Shown here: positions 54,066-62,384 of the stretch, piece after piece
Numbering within the stretch: position 1 is the first letter of the stretch
How the letters are laid out: each line of letters starts with the position of its first letter
Assembly: GCF_006716645.1 (NCBI RefSeq)
Contig: NZ_VFPL01000001.1
Coordinates: forward strand, 2,294,001-2,358,000
DNA: 64,000 nt
Source: Arcticibacter tournemirensis
GTDB lineage: Bacteria; Bacteroidota; Bacteroidia; Sphingobacteriales; Sphingobacteriaceae
Reading direction: 5' to 3'
Notes under the pieces: generated by a model
Told to the model about the DNA's origin: nothing
Database searches by the model: none
Seen by the model: only the letters and a program-made list of their open reading frames with translations
Made by a program: the position numbers and the translations under genes

Positions 54066-54629
54066 ATGAGAAAGATTGTCTTTAGTTTAATCGTGTTACT
54101 ATCCACCTCTGTTATTTTTCATGCGAAGGCTCAAACAAAAAAAACCGATAATTATGATTTTTTTGATTCTGTCGTAAATAATCACAATCAAATCTTTCAA
54201 TTGTCTTGCATCCCATCAGCTGTTGAAATGGTACTGAAGTATTATAAAGTCGTAGGTTCTGATTTCTACGACTTGCAAAATGAATGGAAAAACAAAACTG
54301 ATGGTTCTTTCCGTGACTTTAACAATAAAGAATTATACGGAATTACTTTTTTTCAAAAATTTGTATTGCCCCGGGATACAACCTTTCCGATAGACAGCCT
54401 TTTTCAAACTATAGAAAATGAATTGAAGTCTGGGAGAAAGGTGATTATCTCACTTCCGTCGGATACGGGCTGGCATATGTTTGTCATCTGCAAACAAACG
54501 CCGGATGGAGAATTTGTTTCATATAGCAAACTTGGAAGCCATACGTTAATACTTAGAAATACAAAAGAAATTGTGAAAAAATCTAACGGTACGGAAATCA
54601 TGACTTACAGTACTCCCCCTGGTTTGTAG
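54066..54629 (+). CDS. Secreted papain-like (C39-type) peptidase-like protein
   Basis: 187 residues. Signal peptide (VFSLIVLLSTSVIFHAKAQ). LSCIPSAVEMVLKYYKVVGS has the Cys and helix of C39 peptidases; later VIISLPSDTGWHMFVICKQT supplies the His. The third active-site residue, Asp or Asn after the His strand, could be in YSKLGSHT. Likely a cysteine peptidase or inactive relative acting outside the cytoplasm. Probable operon with the two genes before. Confidence 0.62.
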   Translation: MRKIVFSLIVLLSTSVIFHAKAQTKKTDNYDFFDSVVNNHNQIFQLSCIPSAVEMVLKYYKVVGSDFYDLQNEWKNKTDGSFRDFNNKELYGITFFQKFVLPRDTTFPIDSLFQTIENELKSGRKVIISLPSDTGWHMFVICKQTPDGEFVSYSKLGSHTLILRNTKEIVKKSNGTEIMTYSTPPGL

Positions 54630-54734
54630 GGAAGAGGATATGCCAGTTTTTTATTCAGTAAGGAAACACCAGCAAATATTGAGCTGCCGTGTTATTTTTG
54701 GGGAAAGCTTAAAGCTCCTTATTTAACTGCACGC

Positions 54735-55071
54735 TGTTTAATAACCCTGGCTAATGTGGCTCGGTCAAGTTTCAATTTGTCGCCGTTCCAGATGGCTCTG
54801 TTAAAGGATCCGATAGTAACCTCTGGTGGCGAAAAAATTCGTTTCGAGGGTTTCTCGCATTCAGGCAATGATATCTTCGTTGTGTGCGATAGAGCGAAAT
54901 GAGAGTGTATTGTTGTCGGTCGGTCGCAAAGAAGTAACCTTAATACGATCGGAAAACACAGTCAGGGAACGAAAGGTACCCTTGCCTGTGAAGTGGATAA
55001 AAGCACTTACGTCTGTGCAAACGTATCTTTCATGCTTTGTAACGCAGCTTGCTTTAAACTTGCTTCAATGA
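54735..55071 (+). pseudogene. SWIM zinc-finger family protein, remnant
   Basis: Two adjacent pieces in different frames. The first (to TGA at 54900-54902): VARSSFNLSPFQMALLKDPI, VTSGGEKIRFEGFSHSGND. The second: ISSLCAIERNESVLLSVGRK, EVTLIRSENTVRERKVPLPV, KWIKALTSVQTYLSCFV. Both look like the N-terminal part of SWIM zinc-finger proteins, where a segment between them and the whole SWIM finger are missing. Upstream and downstream sequence (54630-54734 and 55072-55335) shows no gene. Confidence 0.55.
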
Positions 55072-55335
55072 CTCATCGATGTAGCTAATCTATCCCTGGC
55101 ATTTGTGAAAAAGATACGAGGGAATTAAATAAGAAAAAGTAGATTACTCTTATTATATCCTCTTCCTACATCTTCGATCGGCAGCGAGCAATACGGCAGC
55201 ATTACGGTAGCCTGGCGGTGGCAATGTGGCAGGATCTCAAACCAGGGTTAGAACAGGGATGGTACTATTTAACCCGTTTGAAGTAAACCCTGAGTCATAG
55301 CAGGTTGCTCCCCAAACCAGTACATTACAAAACGA

Positions 55336-55367
55336 TTGTGAATTATATCTGTTAAATAGTAATTTTG
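55336..55367 (+). promoter_or_regulatory. Promoter of PIN toxin-antitoxin operon
   Basis: TTG at 55336-55338, 21-nt spacer, TAATTTTG at 55360-55367; ATG at 55386 is 18 nt downstream. Good match to the Bacteroidota promoter. Confidence 0.6.
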
Positions 55368-55385
55368 ATATAAGAGTTAAAAGAT

Positions 55386-55623
55386 ATGCCACAGAACATT
55401 TCAGCAAAGGAAAAGCGCGGATTGAATGAGCAACAATTGCAAATGCTGAATCTTTTTAAGAAGCCAATGGCAGAAGAAGATTACAATGAAATCAGACGGG
55501 CTGTAGTCAGGATACTGGCCCGGAATGTCGACATTGAAATGGAACAGCTCGAAAAGGAAATGGAACGAGGAAACCTATAATCAATGGGGCAAGGAACATA
55601 TGCGTACGCCCTATAAACCATGA
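55386..55623 (+). pseudogene. Antitoxin of PIN module with C-terminal frameshift
   Basis: Frame 1 reads MPQNISAKEKRGLNEQQLQM, LNLFKKPMAEEDYNEIRRAV and goes off to stop at 55580 after EKEMERGNL. One extra A in GGAAATGG (55557-55564) would restore the family ending EKEWNEETYNQWGKEHMRTP followed by YKP, whose TGA overlaps the PIN start (ATGA at 55620). The shifted tail is the part that should neutralise the toxin. Confidence 0.65.
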
Positions 55624-55871
55624 AGATTGTATTAGACGTTAATATTCTTTTACAATCTATTGGCAGAACCAGTCTTTACCGCCCAGCTTGGGCTGCGTAC
55701 TTAAATGAGGAATTTCAGTTATTAGTTTCTAATTCAATGTTAATGGAATATGAAGAGAAAATAGCTGAAAAGACAACAGAAACAGTAGCTTTAAACGTAC
55801 TGGCATTGATTGGTGAGGCCGTGAATACGCAGTATATAACAATATATTACGAATGGAATGCTATCAGGTAG
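55620..55871 (+). pseudogene. PIN-domain toxin, truncated
   Basis: 83 residues: MKIVLDVNILLQSIGRTSLY, RPAWAAYLNEEFQLLVSNSM, LMEYEEKIAEKT, then a stop after YYEWNAIR. This is the N-terminal half of a PIN_3-type RNase with the first acidic residue D6 and the E of MEYEEK. The second half, which has the remaining active-site Asp residues (DPDDN block), is absent, so it should be inactive. Follows a frameshifted antitoxin. Confidence 0.7.
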
Positions 55872-56040
55872 GATAAATGGCGTATCCCTGATTTTTATTG
55901 ATGTCTTATAGCTTCTTAATAATTAGCGTATGAGTGCTTTCCGGATGAGGGCTGGAGCAGATACCATATCGCTCAGAACATCCAGGAAGTGATTATATTT
56001 TGCGAGAATTGGATGCACAACGGGAGTAGCATTGGTTTCG

Positions 56041-57207
56041 TTAGTTTTTTGGTAAAATTTCCTGCAGCCGATTCCATGGAAGTACCTGCATCCCATTACT
56101 TCTTTTTTGTAAGTCGTTTCCAGCATATATAACTGCTCCGGCCGGAGAGCCTGTTATTTTTTCCCAAAATTGAAGATTTTTAAAGTAATCACTGGTGATT
56201 GTTTTTCCGGCCTTTACTTCCACGGGATATAAATAGGTGCCTTTATCTATAATAATGTCTATCTCATTTCCGCTGTTATCACGCCAAAAGTAAAGATCAA
56301 AGGGAGTATTCCTGTTGTAGCGATCTTTTATGAATTCACCGACGACATAATTTTCAAAAATGCTTCCTTTTAAAGGATGGAGAGTCAATTGAGAGACACT
56401 TTTTATGCCTAATAGCGAGCAGGCAACACCAGTATCGCAAAAGTACAATTTCGGCATTTTAACCAGCCGCTTGTTGAAGTTTTGGTGATGCGGTTTTAAT
56501 AAATGTATAATAAAGCTACTTTCAAGTACACTTAACCACGAAGCAATCGTTTTGGAATCTACCCCTGCCTCTATAGCCAGGCTGCTCATATTCAACAATT
56601 GTCCAATACGACCTGCGCATAACTTCAGGAATCGCTCAAATTGATTTAAATTACTAATGTTTTTTATTTGTCTTACATCCCTTTCGATGTACGTAGAAAT
56701 ATAATTAGGTAACCACTTCCCGGGGGGGATTTGATTATCAAATATCGGAGGATAGCCGCCGGAAAACAACGCCTCTTCAACAGAGAGTGATCTTTGAGCC
56801 GCCTTCTGTACTTCTTCAGTTGAGAAGGGGAGTAAGTACAAATAACCAATTCTGCCGGCCAGGCTTTGAGATATATTCTCTTGCAATAAAAAGTTATTAG
56901 ACCCTGTTAAGATGAATTGCCCTTTTTCAGAACTTTCATCAAGAATCTGTTGCAGATACGAAAATAGTTCGGGAACACGCTGCGCCTCATCAAAAACAGC
57001 TCCTTCTTTGTATTGTTCCAGAAAACCGCGTGGGTCTTCCTGTGCAAATCTTCGTGTATCGGGATTTTCCAGCGACACATACGGCTTACTGCTGAAAACA
57101 TTTCTGGCAAGGGTTGTTTTGCCCGATTGTCTTGGGCCAACAATAGCAACAGCCTTAAATTGCCTGGCCAGGATTTTTACCTCCCCGGTAGCTTCCCTTA
57201 TAATCAT
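56041..57207 (-). CDS. AAA ATPase with DUF4143 domain
   Basis: 388 residues. Walker A AIVGPRQSGKTTLARNVF (residues 21-38), Walker B GAVFDEAQRVPELF, sensor-like GQFILTGSNNFLLQEN, then about residues 170-388 DUF4143 with KLCAGRIGQLLNMSSLAIEA, FCDTGVACSLLG, GSIFENYVVGEFIKDRYNRN and YFWRDNSGNEIDIIIDKG, which contains a nuclease-like DxxIDI...VEVK pattern. Function unknown; widespread and often variable between strains. Its promoter is covered by a perfect 35-bp palindrome. Confidence 0.93.
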   Translation of the reverse strand: MIIREATGEVKILARQFKAVAIVGPRQSGKTTLARNVFSSKPYVSLENPDTRRFAQEDPRGFLEQYKEGAVFDEAQRVPELFSYLQQILDESSEKGQFILTGSNNFLLQENISQSLAGRIGYLYLLPFSTEEVQKAAQRSLSVEEALFSGGYPPIFDNQIPPGKWLPNYISTYIERDVRQIKNISNLNQFERFLKLCAGRIGQLLNMSSLAIEAGVDSKTIASWLSVLESSFIIHLLKPHHQNFNKRLVKMPKLYFCDTGVACSLLGIKSVSQLTLHPLKGSIFENYVVGEFIKDRYNRNTPFDLYFWRDNSGNEIDIIIDKGTYLYPVEVKAGKTITSDYFKNLQFWEKITGSPAGAVIYAGNDLQKRSNGMQVLPWNRLQEILPKN

Positions 57208-57211
57208 AATG

Positions 57212-57250
57212 CAAATTTACAATTTCGGAATTGAATTCCGAAATTGTAAA
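57212..57250 (-). promoter_or_regulatory. Promoter-overlapping palindrome before the DUF4143 gene
   Basis: Two 17-bp arms around one central G (57216-57232 and 57234-57250) are exact complements; the centre reads CGGAATTGAATTCCG. On the minus strand a -7 box TAAATTTG (57212-57219) overlaps the end of the palindrome, and the ATG is 4 nt after it. A protein bound here would block the promoter, so the palindrome is a likely operator; a nearly leaderless transcript is implied. Confidence 0.6.
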
Positions 57251-57851
57251 AATATAACAAAGCTACAACTCCATGACCTCACAAAAAACAACAATTCCTG
57301 AGTTCCGGATGGTAAAGGAGATGATCAGATAGCTGATTTGGCAAATGTCACGATTGAATTTGTACAGAAAGTTCGTTCAGAACTGGCAAAGAAAAAGCGA
57401 TAGCTGCATTTCACTCTCCAAGGAAAGCTTCAAGTTACAACCGATACGGATCACTTTTACGCTTTTACCTTAAAGACCAGAGTTCCGGGATTTGGTAAAT
57501 AGAATAACCTACCAGTATTTTGAAAAAAAGCTCTTCTCTTTCGTTCCGTATATTAATCACGAGCCTCTGCAAAGAACTTGACTGATTATTAGCTCAAACA
57601 TGGGGCGCAATAGTAAATCTTCCTTTGATGCACTTTGCCCAACTGCTCCATGAAAAGAAACTGCTTGGATGTCCAATGAAGGTAAGCTTAGCTGAACATC
57701 CCTCGGCTGGATTGGATAAAGAGCCCGTTCTTAGCGAGTTTTGCCTGATCTTTACCACACAAGCCATTTTCATTAATGAAGTTACGGGTGAACCGAAAAT
57801 TTTCTAATTTAAGCCCGACTTCAAACCTATTTAAAGGGTAAGAGTGCGTAA
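57251..57851. other. Decayed intergenic stretch with gene fragments
   Basis: No intact gene. It starts with a 40-bp sequence also found at 59368-59409. Next is the tail of a Rpn-like gene (57308-57403). Later frames look protein-like but belong to no recognised family: FRDLVNRITYQYFEKKLFSF (about 57490-57570), and an open frame from about 57625 to 57807 without homologue that I know. Likely an accumulation of dead genes. Confidence 0.45.
57308..57403 (+). pseudogene. C-terminal tail of a Rpn/PD-(D/E)XK transposase-like protein
   Basis: 31 residues: DGKGDDQIADLANVTIEFVQ then KVRSELAKKKR and a stop. The pattern (I)ADLt.vs.efV..vr.el resembles the end of Rpn-family recombination-promoting nucleases and related proteins. 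Too short for certainty. Confidence 0.35.
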
Positions 57852-58283
57852 TTAGTCTGTTAAATATCTTTCGGAATAGTTATTCAGGTTCGTTAACAAC
57901 ATTGAATCCGATAAAAAGAACTTTTGGCTAACATTTCTTTGTCTGGTTGATTTGAAAAACTCGATTAATAATGTCAGTTCATCTGAGTTTAATGAAGAGT
58001 AGGCATTATAGACGGATACCTTTTTAAACTCATCAAAGTTGATACTGTTTATTTTTTCGTTAATCTTAGCCGTACTCCAATTTTTCGTTTGTCCTGCAAA
58101 TTTTATTCTTGAAGTGCAATAGGCGGTAAAAAAATCTTTTAGTCCACTTGTGTTCACGAGTTCGTCAATAAGTTTGCTGTTGTTGTTTGATGGCATTGCC
58201 ATTGCGGGAGGCGGGCCTTGTGCCAGAACGGAGATAGAGCCTGTGAGAAGTGTAATCAGAAAGAGTATTTTGATCGATTTCAT
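57852..58283 (-). CDS. Small secreted protein, DUF2059-like
   Basis: 143 residues. Signal peptide (MKSIKILFLITLLTGSISVLAQ). Helical body with LIDELVNTSGLKDFFTAYCT, SLNSDELTLLIEFFKSTRQR and NVSQKFFLSDSMLL resembles DUF2059 (ELINISGL...LsEeel..i..Fy.S), unknown function in the cell envelope. Single gene. Confidence 0.6.
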   Translation of the reverse strand: MKSIKILFLITLLTGSISVLAQGPPPAMAMPSNNNSKLIDELVNTSGLKDFFTAYCTSRIKFAGQTKNWSTAKINEKINSINFDEFKKVSVYNAYSSLNSDELTLLIEFFKSTRQRNVSQKFFLSDSMLLTNLNNYSERYLTD

Positions 58284-58343
58284 GGTTTAAAATTATTAGA
58301 CTAAAGTATTGAAAAAGCATGAGTTTGAAGAGTAAATATTGAG

Positions 58344-58808
58344 CTACTCGAGCCTGTATTTAGTTCCAAAGTTCTTGTCGTCTGTAATTATATGATACTT
58401 AATGTTAAACCTGTTTGCCACAAAAAAATATGGAATCATTTCAGCTACCAGTGAATTGGAGAAGAACAACAATTCACTGGCTTTATTCCAGCCGGCCTTG
58501 AGTACATAATCGGAAGACCGGTCGCCTATAAAAAAGTTTCCATACTTCGGTATTTTATTATTCTTTTTAATGACCGAAATATGCAAAGGGCCATCGTTAT
58601 GAATACTATTATAACGGTAACAGGCTAACACGTATTTGCCATCGGGAGAAGGACTCTGTGAAACTATATTAAGAGTGTCTCCGGGATTGATATAATCAAA
58701 AGGAGACACATTTACCCTTATTCCGTTCATGGTTGTATCGGGCATATGAGCCTTTACTCCCGACCGGATAGATTCCATAATGTCGGCTTTGTCAGACAGT
58801 GTACCCAT
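58344..58808 (-). CDS. Hypothetical protein, possibly N-terminally shortened
   Basis: 154 residues from the ATG at 58808, which has GGGAGG eight bases before; a GTG 21 nt upstream is possible. Beta-rich body with VNVSPFDYINPGDTLNIVSQ, SPSPDGKYVLACYRYNS and AEMIPYFFVANRFNIKYHII. No family recognised. Relatives of this kind usually are lipoproteins, and no signal peptide is seen here, so the 5' end may be lost. Confidence 0.5.
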   Translation of the reverse strand: MGTLSDKADIMESIRSGVKAHMPDTTMNGIRVNVSPFDYINPGDTLNIVSQSPSPDGKYVLACYRYNSIHNDGPLHISVIKKNNKIPKYGNFFIGDRSSDYVLKAGWNKASELLFFSNSLVAEMIPYFFVANRFNIKYHIITDDKNFGTKYRLE

Positions 58809-59062
58809 ATTGGCCTCCCTGAGGTCCACCTTCTTTTAGTACATTATTAACGTTTATTGTAAATAAAACATACATTAGCCAGTACAGGGGGGAGAAATGC
58901 AGAGTTCGTTTTCGTTAGTTATGTGCTTAAGAATTAGGAGGGTAAAAGGCGTGTAGCACATCCTCGAAAGCAGACTGAGGTAAAGCTTCAGCAAAACAGA
59001 TAATAAAATATATACGGAGTACCAAAAGTTCTGTTTTACGAAGATACGTTCGACCATGCATT

Positions 59063-59209
59063 GTGAAAGGAAATTATGTGGTTATAATTCGATTTACAGG
59101 GATGTTAAAAGCCAAATTCGTTACGGCTTATGAAAAGGATGATATTTCAAACATTCTAAACTCGCCAGACTTCATTAAGTGTAAAGAATTTTTCGGTGAA
59201 AAGGCATAA
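59063..59209 (+). pseudogene. Tail of a possible BECR-fold nuclease toxin
   Basis: 49 residues from a GTG: VKGNYVVIIRFTGMLKAKFV, TAYEKDDISNILNSPDFIKC, KEFFGEKA then stop, followed by a terminator 5 nt later. The YVVi...FvTAYE pattern resembles the last strands of Barnase/RelE-like nucleases. No N-terminus is present; upstream 58830-59062 has no gene. Confidence 0.35.
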
Positions 59210-59213
59210 AAAA

Positions 59214-59236
59214 AACGTTGATTCGGGTTCAACGTT
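59214..59236. terminator. Terminator after the nuclease-tail remnant
   Basis: AACGTTGA / TCAACGTT stem (8 bp) with a 7-nt loop, A run before and AAAAA/T-poor sequence after. Looks bidirectional but works best on the minus strand. Confidence 0.45.
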
Positions 59237-59367
59237 AAAAACCTTTGTAGATTCCATACCAAGGGTAAAGAACAATGCAAGGGTAATGAATTAATGCGTT
59301 ACCTGCAAATATTTTCCCTCCTTCCGGTTTCCCGTAAAATAATCCCTCAGCCTTCCTATAGCTTTGA

Positions 59368-59409
59368 AATATAATCAAAGCCGCAACACCATGACCTCAC
59401 AAAAAACAA
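59368..59409 (+). repeat. Second copy of a 40-bp intergenic repeat
   Basis: AATATAATCAAAGCCGCAAC (59368-59387) and the 21 bp that follow it correspond to 57251-57291 with four differences. The last 21 bp are identical in both copies. It begins with ATGACCTCACAAAAAACAA in both, but no intact frame follows either copy. Confidence 0.6.
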
Positions 59410-59523
59410 TCAAAAATGACCGTGGTCATTTTTTTCTATCAACATACCCTGTAACTTTCATAAAACTTTATTCAACAGCAGAAACAAACTAACCAAATAC
59501 CGTTCAACCAAGCCAATCACAAT

Positions 59524-60330
59524 ATGGACTTTCGAGATTCAATACTGCAGTTTGCGCCCTCACCTCCCTTTATACAGTTGCTGGGCTACGATGTATTTAA
59601 CCCTTTCGAAGTGAACCCCAAGTTCATAGCCGACATCGGGATCAAGAAAGGGGAGAAGGTAGACTACGCCATTATGCGCGAAGGCAAGCCTATCCTGCTG
59701 ATCGAATGTAAACACTACAGCGAAAACCTCGACCCGCACAACTCGCAGTTGTTTCGTTACTTCCATACCACGGAAGCGAAGTTCGGACTGCTCACCAACG
59801 GCATCACCTTCCGGTTTTATACCGACCTGGTGACACCTTTCACCACCATCACCAAGAAGGCCTTCAACCTGATCGTGAGCGACCTCATAAACGACCGCCT
59901 CAAGTCGGCACTGAAGACTGAAACCGCCGAGGCCGAGCCGCTTACCGGGGAGCAGGAAGAGCAGGATGTAAAGGTGGAAAACGGAATTGAAACCACCCAG
60001 GAAGAAGCAGAGGCATACCTCATCATCAAGTCGATCCTCCGGCAGAAGATCGACCCCCAGCGGATCCATTTAAGAGATGCGCAGTCGTATTGCGCCATCC
60101 TGTTCGACGATAACAACCGGAAGCCCATCTGCAGGCTCTATTTTAACGGGAAGAAGAAGTTTGTGGAGATTCCGGATGAGAATAAGAAGTTCAGCAAACA
60201 TGAGATACAGGTGCTGTATGATATTTTCGGGTTGGGAGATAAGTTGATGGAGGTGGTGGAGGGGTATGAAAGGTCTCGTAGACGGATGATATGGAGATGC
60301 AATTTAATAGAAAGTATAGCACTCTGTTAG
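59524..60330 (+). CDS. Stand-alone HsdR-N-type (PD-(D/E)XK) nuclease-like protein
   Basis: 268 residues, similar to the N-terminal domain of type I restriction subunit R (HSDR_N_2): LLGYDVFNPFEVNPKFIADI, KGEKVDYAIMREGKPILLIE then CKHY. The catalytic pattern D47, E61, K63 is complete. Relatives have about 20 residues (SIHTEEATKNAFIMP type) between MDFRDSILQ and PFIQ; here FAPSP is directly joined, suggesting an in-frame deletion. The last 20 residues do not fit the family and lie where the base composition drops, so the 3' end may be replaced. Base composition is clearly GC-richer than its right neighbours. Confidence 0.78.
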   Translation: MDFRDSILQFAPSPPFIQLLGYDVFNPFEVNPKFIADIGIKKGEKVDYAIMREGKPILLIECKHYSENLDPHNSQLFRYFHTTEAKFGLLTNGITFRFYTDLVTPFTTITKKAFNLIVSDLINDRLKSALKTETAEAEPLTGEQEEQDVKVENGIETTQEEAEAYLIIKSILRQKIDPQRIHLRDAQSYCAILFDDNNRKPICRLYFNGKKKFVEIPDENKKFSKHEIQVLYDIFGLGDKLMEVVEGYERSRRRMIWRCNLIESIALC

Positions 60331-60343
60331 ATAATTTAGCATT

Positions 60344-61141
60344 ATGGAATTTGAGAAAAGAAGAAAACTCTTAAATTATAGAAGAAAGAAGAGTGAATCG
60401 TTTACTGCGTTAAAAAAGACAGTGAAATCAACATGGTATTACATCTACTATTTTGGAATATACGAAATTCTCTTTTTGTTTGTGGAAAAGGAAAAAGATG
60501 CTCTTCAGAAGTTGACCGATAACGAATACAGAGAGATCTTTATAAAAGGACGAACCAAAGAACAAATTCAGATGAGTTATCAAAAAGCATGGGAGGCAAA
60601 AAACTTTGAGATTGATCTTTATTGGAGACGCGCGACTTATTTCTGGGCTTTTCAAATAGCAAGTTTTGCGGGTTATTTCACTGTGCTGAATTCTAAGCAA
60701 TTTGAGGAGAATAATCCTAAAGATCATGTAATATTATACTTTGTTGTATGCATTGGCTTTATTACTGCTTTAGCGTGGGCTCTAATCAATCAGGGTAGTA
60801 AAACATGGCAAAGGCATTGGGAGATACATGTTGATATGCTTGAAGATGAAATAACCGGACCTCTTTATAAGATTGTCACGACAGCTAAGACTTATTCAGT
60901 GTCAAAGATAAATGATTTAGTTAGTCGATTTTTTACATGTGTATGGATACTTCTGGCTATCCACTATTTCGGCAATTATATTACATTTAATCCATACTCT
61001 AATGGCGGATTAAATTGGATAGTTATTTTGATAAGTATAATTGTATTATTCTTTGTTGGATCTATGCAATGGGGATATGGACGTGGTAGATTTGGTGAGA
61101 GAGTCGTTCGGTTTTATTCAAGAAAGTTTAAACCACAGTAA
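60344..61141 (+). CDS. RipA-like four-helix membrane protein
   Basis: 265 residues. Four hydrophobic helices at about 98-116, 128-149, 195-215 and 224-244, with charged cytoplasmic parts at both ends. Between helices 1-2 and after helix 2: FEIDLYWRRATYFWAFQIAS and INQGSKTWQRHWEIHVDMLE, the signature of the RipA family of octameric membrane proteins as I recall it. Its neighbours are a SIR2 gene 70 nt downstream and a HerA gene after it, so it is probably the membrane component of the same defence cluster. AT-rich codon use, different from the gene before. Confidence 0.65.
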   Translation: MEFEKRRKLLNYRRKKSESFTALKKTVKSTWYYIYYFGIYEILFLFVEKEKDALQKLTDNEYREIFIKGRTKEQIQMSYQKAWEAKNFEIDLYWRRATYFWAFQIASFAGYFTVLNSKQFEENNPKDHVILYFVVCIGFITALAWALINQGSKTWQRHWEIHVDMLEDEITGPLYKIVTTAKTYSVSKINDLVSRFFTCVWILLAIHYFGNYITFNPYSNGGLNWIVILISIIVLFFVGSMQWGYGRGRFGERVVRFYSRKFKPQ

Positions 61142-61211
61142 CTATAGAGGCAAGATACTTTAAGAAGATGCTGATGGATATTTAAAGATTATTGAGTATA
61201 TTATTATACAT

Positions 61212-62384
61212 ATGACTACTAGTTTTTATACTGATTTTACAGAATCGGAGAAGGAGGTTTTAAAAAGGTCTGATGTTATTGATGCCCTAGACAAGCTAAA
61301 TAGTCTTTTGCTACAAAATAAGCGAATTTTCCTGATTGGTGCAGGTTGTTCTAAATGCGTGGGATTGCCACTTATGAATGAACTTACGACTAATGTTTTA
61401 AATGCCTGTAAGGCTACTGTTGCAGGTAATATCCTAAATGAAATAAGAAAACAATCAAACGATAATGGAACTATAGAAGACTTCGTAAGTGAATTAATTG
61501 ATTATCTAGCTATAGGTGAAAGAAGATCTGCGCTTTGCGGCGATGAAGCTAATGCAACAAAAATAAAAATAGGGGAAGTAGAATATGATTGTTCAGTTCT
61601 TAGAAGCTCGATTAATTTAATAAAGGAGGAAATAAGAAAAGTTATTGATCAGAAAGTTAATATTGATATTCATCGTTTATTTGTTAGGCATTTACACAAT
61701 ACTCAACGACCAGGCAAACCGAGTGAAAGGGAGAAGGTCGATTATATAATTTTAAATTACGACACGTTGTTCGAAGATGCCTTAGCTTTTGAAAATATAA
61801 CGTTTGTTGATGGCCTTAGCGGGAACTCATCTGCATATTGGTGTCCTGAATTGTTTTGTGCAGAAAATCAGTATGCCAGAGTAATTAAGCTTCATGGTTC
61901 AATAGACTGGATCTTATTTGATAAAGATAGCTTACCTAGAAGAGTAAGTCCAAGAATTATTGATGGAAGAGTTGCGACATCGACCATGATTTACCCAGCT
62001 ACGACCAAGTATGCAGAAACCCAGCTTGATCCATTCGCAAGGCTATTTGATGTAGCGAGATCAAGCCTCAAAACATATAAGGAATCTCAAAAGGTATTGG
62101 TTATAATAGGGTACAGTTTCGGAGATGCACATATAAATAGAGAGGTTGAAAACGCTCTTTTGACTGCGGAAGGTCACTTAACTGTGATTATATTCGCAAA
62201 TGATGAGAATAACATAACTATAAAAAGATGGCGACACTCGGGAATGTTCGGTAAGAATGTACTAGTATACGCTGATAAAGGAGTTTTTCATGGAACTAAA
62301 GAAATCGTTTCTTTGAAGAATGGAGAAGCCCTTGAATGGTGGAAGTTTGAAAAATTGACCAAATTAATAAGAGGAGAAGCATGA
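61212..62384 (+). CDS. SIR2-family NADase-type defence effector
   Basis: 390 residues. SIR2 fold motifs: FLIGAGCSKCVGLPLMNEL (GAG at 43-45) for NAD binding, DYIILNYDTLFEDALAF (N182, D184), catalytic His228 in VIKLHGSIDWILF, and VLVIIGYSFGDAHINREVEN near the C-terminus. These proteins with a helical insert degrade NAD in several antiphage systems. The start of HerA overlaps the stop by 4 nt (ATGA), so both are co-translated. With HerA this is the SIR2-HerA arrangement, where the ATPase and SIR2 form one complex that depletes NAD upon infection. Fusion partners are not visible. Confidence 0.9.
   Translation: MTTSFYTDFTESEKEVLKRSDVIDALDKLNSLLLQNKRIFLIGAGCSKCVGLPLMNELTTNVLNACKATVAGNILNEIRKQSNDNGTIEDFVSELIDYLAIGERRSALCGDEANATKIKIGEVEYDCSVLRSSINLIKEEIRKVIDQKVNIDIHRLFVRHLHNTQRPGKPSEREKVDYIILNYDTLFEDALAFENITFVDGLSGNSSAYWCPELFCAENQYARVIKLHGSIDWILFDKDSLPRRVSPRIIDGRVATSTMIYPATTKYAETQLDPFARLFDVARSSLKTYKESQKVLVIIGYSFGDAHINREVENALLTAEGHLTVIIFANDENNITIKRWRHSGMFGKNVLVYADKGVFHGTKEIVSLKNGEALEWWKFEKLTKLIRGEA

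Noticed and set aside
57625-57807. 60-residue open frame between the DUF4143 and DUF2059-like genes
   Set aside because: No family recognised and no start signal; the frame is open only after a stop at about 57580. Kept as part of the decayed stretch.
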